NCBI RefSeq assembly: GCF_900176395.1
Contig: NZ_FWXL01000001.1
Location: forward strand, 620,001-684,000
Origin: Novosphingobium sp. B1
GTDB taxonomy: Bacteria > Pseudomonadota > Alphaproteobacteria > Sphingomonadales > Sphingomonadaceae
Direction: 5' to 3'
DNA: 64,000 bases
Position numbers and translations under genes: made by a program
Shown: positions 18,726 to 26,535 of the stretch, one piece after another
Position numbering within the stretch: the stretch's first letter is position 1
Layout: each line of letters begins with the position of its first letter
Notes under the pieces: model-generated
Databases searched by the model: none
What the model was told of the DNA's origin: nothing
Seen by the model: only the letters and a program-made list of their open reading frames with translations

Positions 18726-19478
18726 TCAGATTGCGGTCATCCCGCCGTCAACGACAAGCGACGAGCCTGTGATGAACGAAGCCTCGTCGCTTGCGAGAAA
18801 CGATACGACGGCAGCAATTTCTTCGGGTCGGGCAAAGCGTTTCAAGGCGTGCTTGTCCGCCCAGGCTTTGAAAGTGCCTTCGTCCATGAAAGATTCAGCC
18901 AAGGGGGTGAGTACTCCACCCGGACAAATCGCATTGATTCTGATTCCGTGCGCGCCGTATTCCAGTGCCGCGCCGCGCGTCAGGCCGAGCATACCCGCCT
19001 TGGCGGCGGAATAGACCGACAGGTTCTCGAAGCCGATGAGCGCGCCGACCGAAGACATGTTGATGATCGACCCCGAACCCTCTGCCACCATGGATGGCAG
19101 GACCGCTTTCATCGTCGACCAGCATGATCGCAAGTTCACGTCCATGACACGCTGGTAATTCTCTTGATGGCCATCGGCGAGGAGAGCGAGTTGGCCGTCG
19201 ATGCCGGCGTTGTTGACCAGAATATCGATCCGGCTCCACCGATCGAGCGCTGAACGGACGAACAGATCGACTTGCGTGTCATCGGCAACGTCTGCGATTT
19301 CGGCGACGGAAGAATCGCCGAGCTCGAGCGAAAGAGCCTGAACCTGTTCTGAAACGTCGACGCAGACAACTCTTGCGCCTTCGGCGGCCAACCGCCTGGC
19401 GGAGGCTTCACCGATGCCGCTCGCAGCGCCGGTTACGATCGCAACCCGTCCTGTAAGGCGTCCTGCAACTGACATCAT
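18726..19478 (-). CDS. SDR family oxidoreductase
   Basis: A 250-residue classical SDR: TGAASGIG cofactor loop, NNAGIDG, catalytic YSAAK and the terminal VVDGGM segment. Two consecutive ATG codons (19478, 19475) begin the gene and the first overlaps the TGA of the next SDR upstream, so the pair is translationally coupled. Like its neighbour it probably oxidises a secondary alcohol. Tandem SDRs are common where a pathway handles several stereo-centres. Confidence 0.87.
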   Translation of the reverse strand: MMSVAGRLTGRVAIVTGAASGIGEASARRLAAEGARVVCVDVSEQVQALSLELGDSSVAEIADVADDTQVDLFVRSALDRWSRIDILVNNAGIDGQLALLADGHQENYQRVMDVNLRSCWSTMKAVLPSMVAEGSGSIINMSSVGALIGFENLSVYSAAKAGMLGLTRGAALEYGAHGIRINAICPGGVLTPLAESFMDEGTFKAWADKHALKRFARPEEIAAVVSFLASDEASFITGSSLVVDGGMTAI

Positions 19479-20227
19479 CCAGTGGTCCAGCCTCCGTCAA
19501 CAGCGTAGGCGCTGCCGGTTACGAAACTGGCCCCTTCGGACAAAAGGAACGCTATCACCGAAGCTACTTCTTCCGGCTTTCCGGGCCGGGGAATCGGCAA
19601 TGCCTGCGCAAACTGGAGGATGGGCGCGAAGGCGTCGTCATCACCGTCTGGGCGGACCATCGGCGTATCGATCAAACCTGGATGCACCGAGTTTACCCGG
19701 ATCCCGTCAGCGGCCAGGTCCAGAGCCGCGACCTTCGTCATCCCCGTTACGGCAAATTTGCTACCCACGTAACCAATCGCACCAGGCGCTGCTTTTAGCC
19801 CGGCAACCGATGACACGTTGACGATCGAACCGCCGCCTGCCTTGCGCATTGATGGGGTAACCGCTTTCATTCCAAGAAAGCAGGCGAGCTGATTGACTTC
19901 AAATATCCTGCGGAATGATTGCTCGTCGACCTGGTCCAGCGGAGCTGGCGCGGCGGCAATCCCGGCGCAGTTGACCAAACCGGTCACCGGACCCGCAACG
20001 CTTTCGATTTTCGAGACGATGTCCCGCCAATCGCCTTCTTGGGTGACGTCATGTGGGAAGAACGTCGCCCGTTCTCCGAGCTCCAACGCGAGTTCGGCGC
20101 CCTGCGCTTCCGAAAGGTCGGTAATTGCTACCGTAGCGCCGGCCTCTATTGCCGCTCGAACAGTCGCGGCTCCGATCCCGCTCGCCCCGCCGGTGACAAT
20201 GATGTTCCGGTCCGCAAGGTCCGGCAT
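19475..20227 (-). CDS. SDR family oxidoreductase
   Basis: A 250-residue classical SDR with TGGASGIG, the NCAG loop, catalytic YVGSK and a terminal VDGGW motif. The ATG at 20227 (protein MPDLADRN) is chosen because an AAGG site precedes it and the Rossmann fold starts right after; an in-frame ATG at 20284 would add 19 residues without homology. Its stop overlaps the following SDR start. It lies about 80 bases downstream of the TonB receptor gene. Confidence 0.87.
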   Translation of the reverse strand: MPDLADRNIIVTGGASGIGAATVRAAIEAGATVAITDLSEAQGAELALELGERATFFPHDVTQEGDWRDIVSKIESVAGPVTGLVNCAGIAAAPAPLDQVDEQSFRRIFEVNQLACFLGMKAVTPSMRKAGGGSIVNVSSVAGLKAAPGAIGYVGSKFAVTGMTKVAALDLAADGIRVNSVHPGLIDTPMVRPDGDDDAFAPILQFAQALPIPRPGKPEEVASVIAFLLSEGASFVTGSAYAVDGGWTTG

Positions 20228-20307
20228 ATCCTTACCTTTTCCGTTGATGCATATCCGACCTGGGGCGAGGTACGAACCTCGCACCCCGCCGAGCCCCTGT
20301 CGTCAAT

Positions 20308-22638
20308 TCAATAGCGGAAGCTGAAGGATGCGCCGAAGGTCCGGGGTTCACCCGTGAAGCGGACGGCACCGTCTCCGGCAGAAGCGACCGAATTCCAGTA
20401 GTATTCGTCGGTCAGGTTCCTGCCATAGATGCTGAGCCTCCAACCGTTGTCGGAGATCAGGCCAACGCGCGCATCGAGGAGCGTGTAGGACGGCATCGCA
20501 AAACTTGCGGGCTCGCCAAGATCAGCGAAGGTGTTGTCGCGATAGGTGACGCTGCCTCCGATGAACGGCCGGACACTACCGCTGGTCTGGAACTCGTACT
20601 CCGCATCTATATTGGCAGACCATGGCGGCGCGTAGTTGAACTCCTTTCCAGAGAAGTCGAGGGGTTGGCCGGCGAAATCGAACCCGACGTAGTTGCCTAC
20701 CTCTGTCTTGATGTATGTCGCCCCGCCTCTGATCCTTAGACCATCTACGGGCTTGGCCGTAATGTCGAACTCTAACCCATCGACGGTCGACTCCGGAATA
20801 TTCACCAGGGTTGCGGTCACAAGCGCACCCTGAAGTACGGGCAGGAACGAGAAGAACTGCTTGTCCTTGTAATTGTAGTGAAAAGCAGCGGCGTTGAGTT
20901 GAACGCGGCCATCTGCAAGCGTCAGCTTCGCGCCCGCTTCATAGGACGTCAACTCCTCTTGCGTGACCGGCTGAATGACCGAATTGAACAGGTTGATGAT
21001 GACAGGATATGTGCCGGCTTTATAGCCACGGCTTACCGATCCATAGAGCAGCACCTGATCCGATGGCTCGTAGCTAATAACTCCGCGCCAGGCGATGTTG
21101 TCCTCTTTCTGAGTCTGATCGGCAAACACCGGCAGGAAGGAGAAGTTCGGCGGACCATCATCGATAGTGATACATCCGCCTGGAACGTACGCCGCAGCCA
21201 GGGCAGGGTTGATCCCTGCTACGATGAACTGGCTGATACCTCGCGCACCGGGATTCCCACCTCGGTCGAAAGTGCAGCCATAGATCGACTGTTCGGTATC
21301 GGTGTAACGAGCGCCGGCGCTCAGCGTGAGGCCATCGACAACCTTGAAGTCGACATTGCCAAATACCGCCAGTGCTTTCTGGGTCAGATCGTAGCGCCAT
21401 TCGGCAGGTGAATTGGGGGGAAACCCGGTGTAGCCGACATAGTCGTTGGCGACGCCTTCGGTGATGTCGTCATCGGCGTAGCTACCGCCAACGACAAACC
21501 GCACCCGTCCATCTGCAAAGTCGCCGGCAAGCCGGATCTCCTGGTTGATCGACTCGATATCAGCCTTCGATACGGCGGGCTGCATCGGAACGGCCGTGCC
21601 GTCCTGATCATGCGGGGACCGAAAGCGCGTATCTATGTAGTTCGTAATCGACGTGAATGTCAGACTATCGGTTATCTCATATTCTGCTCTCAGGATCGCC
21701 TGAACGGTATGACTATCCGCCCGCGTGTCGAGACCTCGGTCGAAATCCGCATCGCGGGCATCATTAGGTTCGTTGCCAATATAGGATAGGAACGGACCTG
21801 CTGCAGGCGCGGCCGGATTGACGGGCGTGAACAGAAACGCCTGCGCCTGCTGCTGCTCACTCTTGTCGTAGGAGGCATTGAGATTGAGCGCCACCGACAA
21901 ACGATCAGTCGGTGTCCAGTCGAGTAGCAGCCTGCCTGCCACCTTATTCTGATCGCCGTTCTTCTCATCGTTGAGGAAATAGCCGCGCTGCCAGCCCCCA
22001 AACTGAGTAGTTTGCGCCGCCACTCGCGCTCGCAGCGTGTCGCTCAGCGGCCCGCTGACGTATGCCTCGGCGTTCGTTTCACCCCAGGTGTTGACATCGA
22101 CCCGGAAACCCGCCTCGAGGGAAGATGTGGGTTTCGCCGCGATGACGTTAATCGATCCGCCGGTCGCATTCTGCCCAAAAAGGGTTCCCTGAGGTCCTTT
22201 CAAGACCTCGACACGCTCGACATCGAGAAACATTGCTTGTCCCATGATTGGGTAAGGAATGGATGCCTCGTCGATGTAGGAACTGACAGTCGGAGGGGCG
22301 GAAGCCTGGAAGGAGTTGAAGTTTACGCCGCGCAGCGAAAACACCGGCGGCCCGAACACCGAGGTGGATGCAGTAAAGCCAGGAACGATGGCACCCAGGT
22401 CGGTGGCATCGACGACACCGGAAGCCTGAAGTGTTTCTGCGGTAGCGGCCACGACCGAAACCGGCACGTCGCTCAGCTTCTCTTCGCGCTTCTGCGCGGT
22501 AACGATTATCTCAAGACTGGTGCCGCTCTCGCTCGCCTGGTCGTCAGCCACGTCCTGAGCGAATGCGCTGACCGGAAAAGTGAACAGAGAACCCGCAAGT
22601 ACCGTCCAAGCCACCGAAACATAAAACTTTTGCTTCAT
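20308..22638 (-). CDS. TonB-dependent outer-membrane receptor
   Basis: A 776-residue outer-membrane receptor. It has a signal peptide cut after about residue 27 (SAFA-QD), a TonB box-like EIIVTAQKREE, a plug domain (LSDVPVSVVAATAETL to LKGPQGTLFGQNATGGSINV) and a beta-barrel ending in FGASFSFRY with a C-terminal aromatic. Sphingomonads use receptors of this type to import large or hydrophobic growth substrates rather than only iron. GAGGGAGG before the ATG is a strong ribosome-binding site. Its location in the catabolic series suggests it imports the pathway substrate. Confidence 0.92.
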   Translation of the reverse strand: MKQKFYVSVAWTVLAGSLFTFPVSAFAQDVADDQASESGTSLEIIVTAQKREEKLSDVPVSVVAATAETLQASGVVDATDLGAIVPGFTASTSVFGPPVFSLRGVNFNSFQASAPPTVSSYIDEASIPYPIMGQAMFLDVERVEVLKGPQGTLFGQNATGGSINVIAAKPTSSLEAGFRVDVNTWGETNAEAYVSGPLSDTLRARVAAQTTQFGGWQRGYFLNDEKNGDQNKVAGRLLLDWTPTDRLSVALNLNASYDKSEQQQAQAFLFTPVNPAAPAAGPFLSYIGNEPNDARDADFDRGLDTRADSHTVQAILRAEYEITDSLTFTSITNYIDTRFRSPHDQDGTAVPMQPAVSKADIESINQEIRLAGDFADGRVRFVVGGSYADDDITEGVANDYVGYTGFPPNSPAEWRYDLTQKALAVFGNVDFKVVDGLTLSAGARYTDTEQSIYGCTFDRGGNPGARGISQFIVAGINPALAAAYVPGGCITIDDGPPNFSFLPVFADQTQKEDNIAWRGVISYEPSDQVLLYGSVSRGYKAGTYPVIINLFNSVIQPVTQEELTSYEAGAKLTLADGRVQLNAAAFHYNYKDKQFFSFLPVLQGALVTATLVNIPESTVDGLEFDITAKPVDGLRIRGGATYIKTEVGNYVGFDFAGQPLDFSGKEFNYAPPWSANIDAEYEFQTSGSVRPFIGGSVTYRDNTFADLGEPASFAMPSYTLLDARVGLISDNGWRLSIYGRNLTDEYYWNSVASAGDGAVRFTGEPRTFGASFSFRY

Positions 22639-22742
22639 ACATCCTCCCTCTCTCGGTTCCGGTGTCCCGGATTTATCTGACAGCAGTGTAGGATCATGTG
22701 GTGAACCGGTATGTCCCTATGATAGGTGACAATCCAAACAGG

Positions 22743-23975
22743 CTACTGGGAGACAGATTCTTTCAAGGGTATCGAGGCATCCGCCAGCCTGACCGGATCG
22801 ATTTTGGTTCTCGACTCGATCAGTTTTCGAGCTTCGACGTAGTCCTTCGTGTTGTTGACGCAATCGATGGCCACGACCCGGCCATCTTTGCAATAGACAA
22901 GCGAGAACTTTGCTTCGGCAACTGATCCTCGCACTACGGCTTGATCATATTCGACCGAGAGACCGGCAGTCTGCAAACGGCAATCGTACTGATTGGACCA
23001 GAACCACGGGAGCGCATCATATGTCACGTCTTGTCCGCAGAGCACTTTCGCAACAGTGTTCGCCATGTCGCTCGCGTTCTGCACCGATTCAACTCTGAAG
23101 TGCCTACCCCCGGCCCAGGCATTGGCATAGCAGGCACAATCGCCGATGGAGAATATGCCGGCCACGCTCGTCCTACATTGCTTGTCAACGTCGATCCCGT
23201 TCTCTCCTGTGGCTCCGGTCCGCTTGACCGGTTCGACCGACGGAATAATTCCGATACCCACGATCACCATGTCGGCGGGGATATGGGTTCCATCGGTCAA
23301 CTCCACTCCCGAAACTTTGAAACCATCGCCGACGAGACGCTTCACACCCACGCCGAGCCGCAGATCGACGCCCTGCTTTGTATGCATGGATTGCACGAAA
23401 TCGCTGATGGTTTCACCCGCCACGCGGGACAGCACCCGCGGCAATGCTTCGACAAGGACGACTTCGCGTCCAATTTTGCGAAGTACGGCAGCTGCTTCGA
23501 GACCGACATAGCCGCCGCCAATGACGACAATGCGATGGGCGCCAGAGCGCAGACTGGCTACAATGCGATCGACATCGGCGCGGCTCCGAACGCCATGTAC
23601 CCCTTGGAGATGGGCTCCTGGGCAGCTCAGCATTCGCGGTTCGCCCCCAGCAGCCCAGACAAGGGACCCGTAAGCGAATCGTCTGTCGTCCTCCGAAATG
23701 GCGACATGGGATTCAGCGTCGATCGACACGATGTTGCAGCCCAGTTCGATCTCGATTTTCTTGCTGTCCCAGAACTCAGCCGGTCGGATCAACAGGCGTT
23801 CAAAAGGCTTATCGCCAGCGAGATATTCCTTCGATAGCGGTGGCCGTTCGTATGGCGGTTCAGTGTCACGGCTCACCATAAGGATCGAGCCTTCAAAGCC
23901 AAACTGGCGGAGACTAATGGCTGCCTGGGCACCGCCATGCCCCGTCCCGACTATTACAACGTCATACATTTTCAT
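22743..23975 (-). CDS. NAD(P)H:ferredoxin reductase (FAD-dependent)
   Basis: A 410-residue FAD/NAD-linked reductase of the putidaredoxin-reductase/rubredoxin-reductase type: FAD loop VIVGTGHGGAQAA at the N-terminus, an NAD(P)-binding GGGYVGLEAAAVL around residue 150 and the FAD-contacting SIGDCAC near residue 270, with a C-terminal domain containing PWFWSNQYD. It transfers electrons from NAD(P)H to the [2Fe-2S] ferredoxin encoded just upstream, and so to a P450, most likely the one at 14891-16147. Confidence 0.9.
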   Translation of the reverse strand: MKMYDVVIVGTGHGGAQAAISLRQFGFEGSILMVSRDTEPPYERPPLSKEYLAGDKPFERLLIRPAEFWDSKKIEIELGCNIVSIDAESHVAISEDDRRFAYGSLVWAAGGEPRMLSCPGAHLQGVHGVRSRADVDRIVASLRSGAHRIVVIGGGYVGLEAAAVLRKIGREVVLVEALPRVLSRVAGETISDFVQSMHTKQGVDLRLGVGVKRLVGDGFKVSGVELTDGTHIPADMVIVGIGIIPSVEPVKRTGATGENGIDVDKQCRTSVAGIFSIGDCACYANAWAGGRHFRVESVQNASDMANTVAKVLCGQDVTYDALPWFWSNQYDCRLQTAGLSVEYDQAVVRGSVAEAKFSLVYCKDGRVVAIDCVNNTKDYVEARKLIESRTKIDPVRLADASIPLKESVSQ

Positions 23976-24036
23976 GGCAATCTCCGCCCAGCCAGCAGTT
24001 GGGATTTGTGCGAAGACGAACCCTCTGCTCGTCTTT

Positions 24037-24354
24037 TCAATCCTCTTGAGCGATTGTGATTTTCAGCCCGTCCAAGTCTTCAGTGAGTGGGATCTGGCAG
24101 GACAGCCGCGACTGGTTGTCTCGATGTTCGGAACTCTCCAGAAGGTCGTCCTCGTCATCGCTCATATCGGGAAGTCTGGGTAGCCAGCTCTCATCCACGT
24201 GAACATGACAAGTAGCACACGAACAGCACCCTCCACAGAGAGCGAGGAGCTCATCGACGCCGGAATCCCGGAGCGCTTCCATCAGTGAACCGTCAGGCGT
24301 TGTCGAAATGGCCTTAGTGCTTCCATCCCTTAGTGTCGCAAGAATATTGATCAT
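24037..24354 (-). CDS. Putidaredoxin-like [2Fe-2S] ferredoxin
   Basis: A 105-residue vertebrate/adrenodoxin-type ferredoxin. Cluster cysteines are C40, C46, C49 (C-x5-C-x2-C) and C86, as in putidaredoxin; extra cysteines C43 and C44 also occur. It is the first gene of the right catabolic series, 61 bases before the ferredoxin reductase. The region 24355-24490 immediately upstream must contain its promoter and is joined abruptly to a truncated pccB. Confidence 0.9.
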   Translation of the reverse strand: MINILATLRDGSTKAISTTPDGSLMEALRDSGVDELLALCGGCCSCATCHVHVDESWLPRLPDMSDDEDDLLESSEHRDNQSRLSCQIPLTEDLDGLKITIAQED

Positions 24355-24489
24355 ATCAGGTATCCGAATGGTTCTTCATGTTGCGTTTGAAAGCGTGAGA
24401 ATGACTCATCGACAATAAGGCTTGAGCCTTCGCTGACGTTGATCTTGCTCACCACTGACCGCTTTTCGGCACGCAGGATATTCTCCAAC

Positions 24490-24756
24490 TTAAACATAGA
24501 TCAGTTGGCCGTTGATGGCGCCCGATCCGGCGTCCATGCCGTCGCCGGGGATCTTCTGCTCGTCCATGCCGAAATCGACGCAGTCATGTTCGAAATAGGT
24601 ATCGAGCTCCTCGAAAGTGCCCTCGTTCAGCAGCAGCTTGAGCCGTTCGCGGGCGGTCAGCTTGCCCTTGGCATGCTGCGCGACGATCCGTTTTTCACCC
24701 CCGCCCAGCTTGGCTGCTGCGCGGCGGCGTTCCATTTCGGCGATATTGGCGGACAT
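24490..24756 (-). pseudogene. pccB: Truncated pccB (propionyl-CoA carboxylase beta) fragment
   Basis: About 85 N-terminal residues of an acyl-CoA carboxylase carboxyltransferase subunit: MSANIAEMERRRAAAKLGGG, then GKLTARERLKLLLNEGTFEE and DFGMDEQKIPGDG. Homology stops at GQLIYV, where the normal protein continues for more than 400 residues; here a stop codon follows directly. The break at about 24,495 therefore marks a recombination junction between a former chromosomal pcc locus and the catabolic island. The original start (ATG 24756) and leader appear preserved, so the fragment may still be transcribed toward the ferredoxin gene. Confidence 0.75.
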
Positions 24757-25068
24757 GGTCTCGTTTTCTTCATATTTCAGAGGTCTAAACGCAATCACAT
24801 GAGTGACGCAGCTCACCGCAGGGCGATGACTCACTCACGTGTCGGAGGATCTTCGTTTCTAGCGTCCCTAGTGATGCCTTTTGTCCGGCGGCTCATTCCC
24901 CTTCTACAGGGACACCATCCTTAAAGCTTTGCTCGAAGACCGTTCGACCGACCTTTCGCAATAAGGTGCTTGGACGACATCAAATCGTCCGCGATACATT
25001 TTGGGAGCGACGGAGTTTGCCGAAAGTCGAGAGATCAAGATAAGCGTCAGGAAATATAAACTTTAGGG
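24757..25068. other. Non-coding stretch between pccB fragment and IS element
   Basis: This roughly 310-base stretch lies upstream of the truncated pccB and ends at the left inverted repeat of the IS6 element. It presumably includes the old pccB promoter. I see no convincing gene, hairpin terminator or repeat in it. Confidence 0.5.
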
Positions 25069-25896
25069 GGTGCTGTCAGTCTAATGCGAACTGGTCTCCA
25101 CTTGGCGCAGTTTCCCCTTCCCCACCGACAGCCTAGGCGAACAGGTTTTGCCACTCGACCAAGGCGGCCGAACGTCGCTGCTTGTAGGTCTGCCTGTCGA
25201 CGAGATGGCGTTCCTGGTTGAAGTGATTGTTGAAGGACGCATGGACCGCGGTGAACTTCTGCAGAGTCTTCATCCGTCGGAACCGGAGCATGGCGCGCTC
25301 TCGCCTTCGGACCGGCAGGTGACTGCATTCAGCGCGATTGTTCGCCCACCTCCCCACTTCCTGCTTGTTCGCGTTCCCAAGCAGCTTCATCGCCGCCTTG
25401 TACGACCCCAAGCCATCAGTGGTGATCGCCTCGGGTGATCCGTGCCGCTTCAGCGTCTTCTTCATGAACCGCAGAGCCGCGGACTTGTCGCGGGATCTGG
25501 TGATGTAGCTCTCGAGGACTTCGCCTTCATGATCGACCGCCCGCCACAGGTAGACCATCTCGCCGTTTACCTTCACGTACATCTCGTCGAGATGCCATTT
25601 CCAGTGCCGGTAGCCGCGCATCCGGCTGACCCGCTGGCGCCGGATGTCTGCAGCAAACAGCGGCCCGAACCGGTTCCACCAGAACCGCACGGTCTCGTGG
25701 CAGATGTCGATACCGCGTTCGAACAGCAGGTCCTCGACGTTGCGCAGCGACAGCGGAAAGCGGACGTACATCAGCACCACCAGGCGGATCACCTCGGGAG
25801 AGGAGTTGAACCGGCGGAACGGGCTTGGCGGCAACGCGCGGGATTTGCGAGACATCAACCGCCGCTAGCAGGTGCCTGGTTAGTCTGACAGAGCCA
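25069..25896 (-). mobile_element. IS6-family insertion sequence (about 828 bp)
   Basis: The transposase gene is enclosed by imperfect terminal inverted repeats: left end GGTGCTGTCAGTCTAA (25069-25084) and right end, read inward, GGCTCTGTCAGACTAA (25896-25881), 13 of 16 matching. Length and arrangement fit IS6. The 8-base flanks, CTTTAGGG on the left and AGCGAGAC on the right, do not match, so no target-site duplication is present. Both flanking genes are truncated. That points to IS6-mediated deletion or cointegrate resolution rather than a simple insertion. Confidence 0.8.
25133..25858 (-). CDS. IS6-family transposase
   Basis: A 241-residue DDE transposase: an N-terminal helix-turn-helix (SLRNVEDLLFERGIDICHET), then the catalytic triad in HLDEMYVKVNG (D), TTDGLGSY (D) and NRAECSHLPVRRRERAM (E). 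Length and the MRRFRR-like end, MLRFRRMKTLQKF, are typical of IS6 transposases. It is not IS6100, whose N-terminus is different. It appears intact and may still be active. Confidence 0.92.
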   Translation of the reverse strand: MMSRKSRALPPSPFRRFNSSPEVIRLVVLMYVRFPLSLRNVEDLLFERGIDICHETVRFWWNRFGPLFAADIRRQRVSRMRGYRHWKWHLDEMYVKVNGEMVYLWRAVDHEGEVLESYITRSRDKSAALRFMKKTLKRHGSPEAITTDGLGSYKAAMKLLGNANKQEVGRWANNRAECSHLPVRRRERAMLRFRRMKTLQKFTAVHASFNNHFNQERHLVDRQTYKQRRSAALVEWQNLFA

Positions 25897-26535
25897 GCGA
25901 GACTCTCCTCCGCAGCGATGAAGTGCGAGCCGATATAAGCCAGGCCCGCCCCCATCAGACGGGCGGCGGCGATCTGCTGGCCCCGCGTAATGGCGCCTGC
26001 CAGCGCCAGCGGCCCCGAAAAGAAGCGGCGTATTTCTTCGACCAGAGCAAAAGGACTTAACGTTCCGCCATGCCCCCCTGCCCCGGCTGCCACCGCGATC
26101 AGTCCATCCACGCCGGCAGCTACCGCTTTTTCCGCATGGCGCACGCTGGTAACGTCGTGAAACACGAGACCCCCATAACCCTGCACGACCTGAACCACCT
26201 CGGCTGCCGCACCCAGCGAGGTGATGACGAGCGGTACGCGGTGCCGGACCGTCAACTCCAGATCAGCCTCGAGCCTGGGATTGCTTTTGTGAACGATGAG
26301 ATTGACACCGAAGGGCGCAGCCCCATGTTTCCCCCGCAAGCCGTCCCTCTATCTCGTCGAGCCATTCTCCATAGCCTTCGCTGCTACGCTGGTTGAGGAC
26401 GGGAAAAGTGCCCAGCAACCCTGCCTTGCAGCACTCGACCACCAGGTCCGGACCAGAGACCAGAAACATCGGCGCGACGATGGCCGGGATCGCAAGTCGG
26501 TCGCCAAGAAGTGCGGGAGCGTCAAAAGATCTCAT
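25897..26535 (-). pseudogene. Nitronate monooxygenase, frameshifted and 3'-truncated by the IS element
   Basis: Residual 2-nitropropane dioxygenase/nitronate monooxygenase (FMN TIM barrel). The N-terminus MRSFDAPALLGDRLAIPAIV begins at 26535, overlapping the acyl-CoA dehydrogenase stop by 14 bases. After EGRLAG the frame is lost in a run of five C (26331-26335, G5 on the coding strand); removing one base restores KHGAAPFGVNLIVHKSN and the rest of the barrel, including AGAGGHGG. The frame then runs into the IS6 element at 25896, before the normal C-terminus. In related genomes the gene often follows the acyl-CoA dehydrogenase. The frameshift alone could be a sequencing error, the truncation could not. 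Confidence 0.8.

Noticed and set aside
25133..25858. Identification of the transposase as IS6100
   Set aside because: The N-terminus and inverted repeats differ from IS6100; only the IS6 family can be stated.
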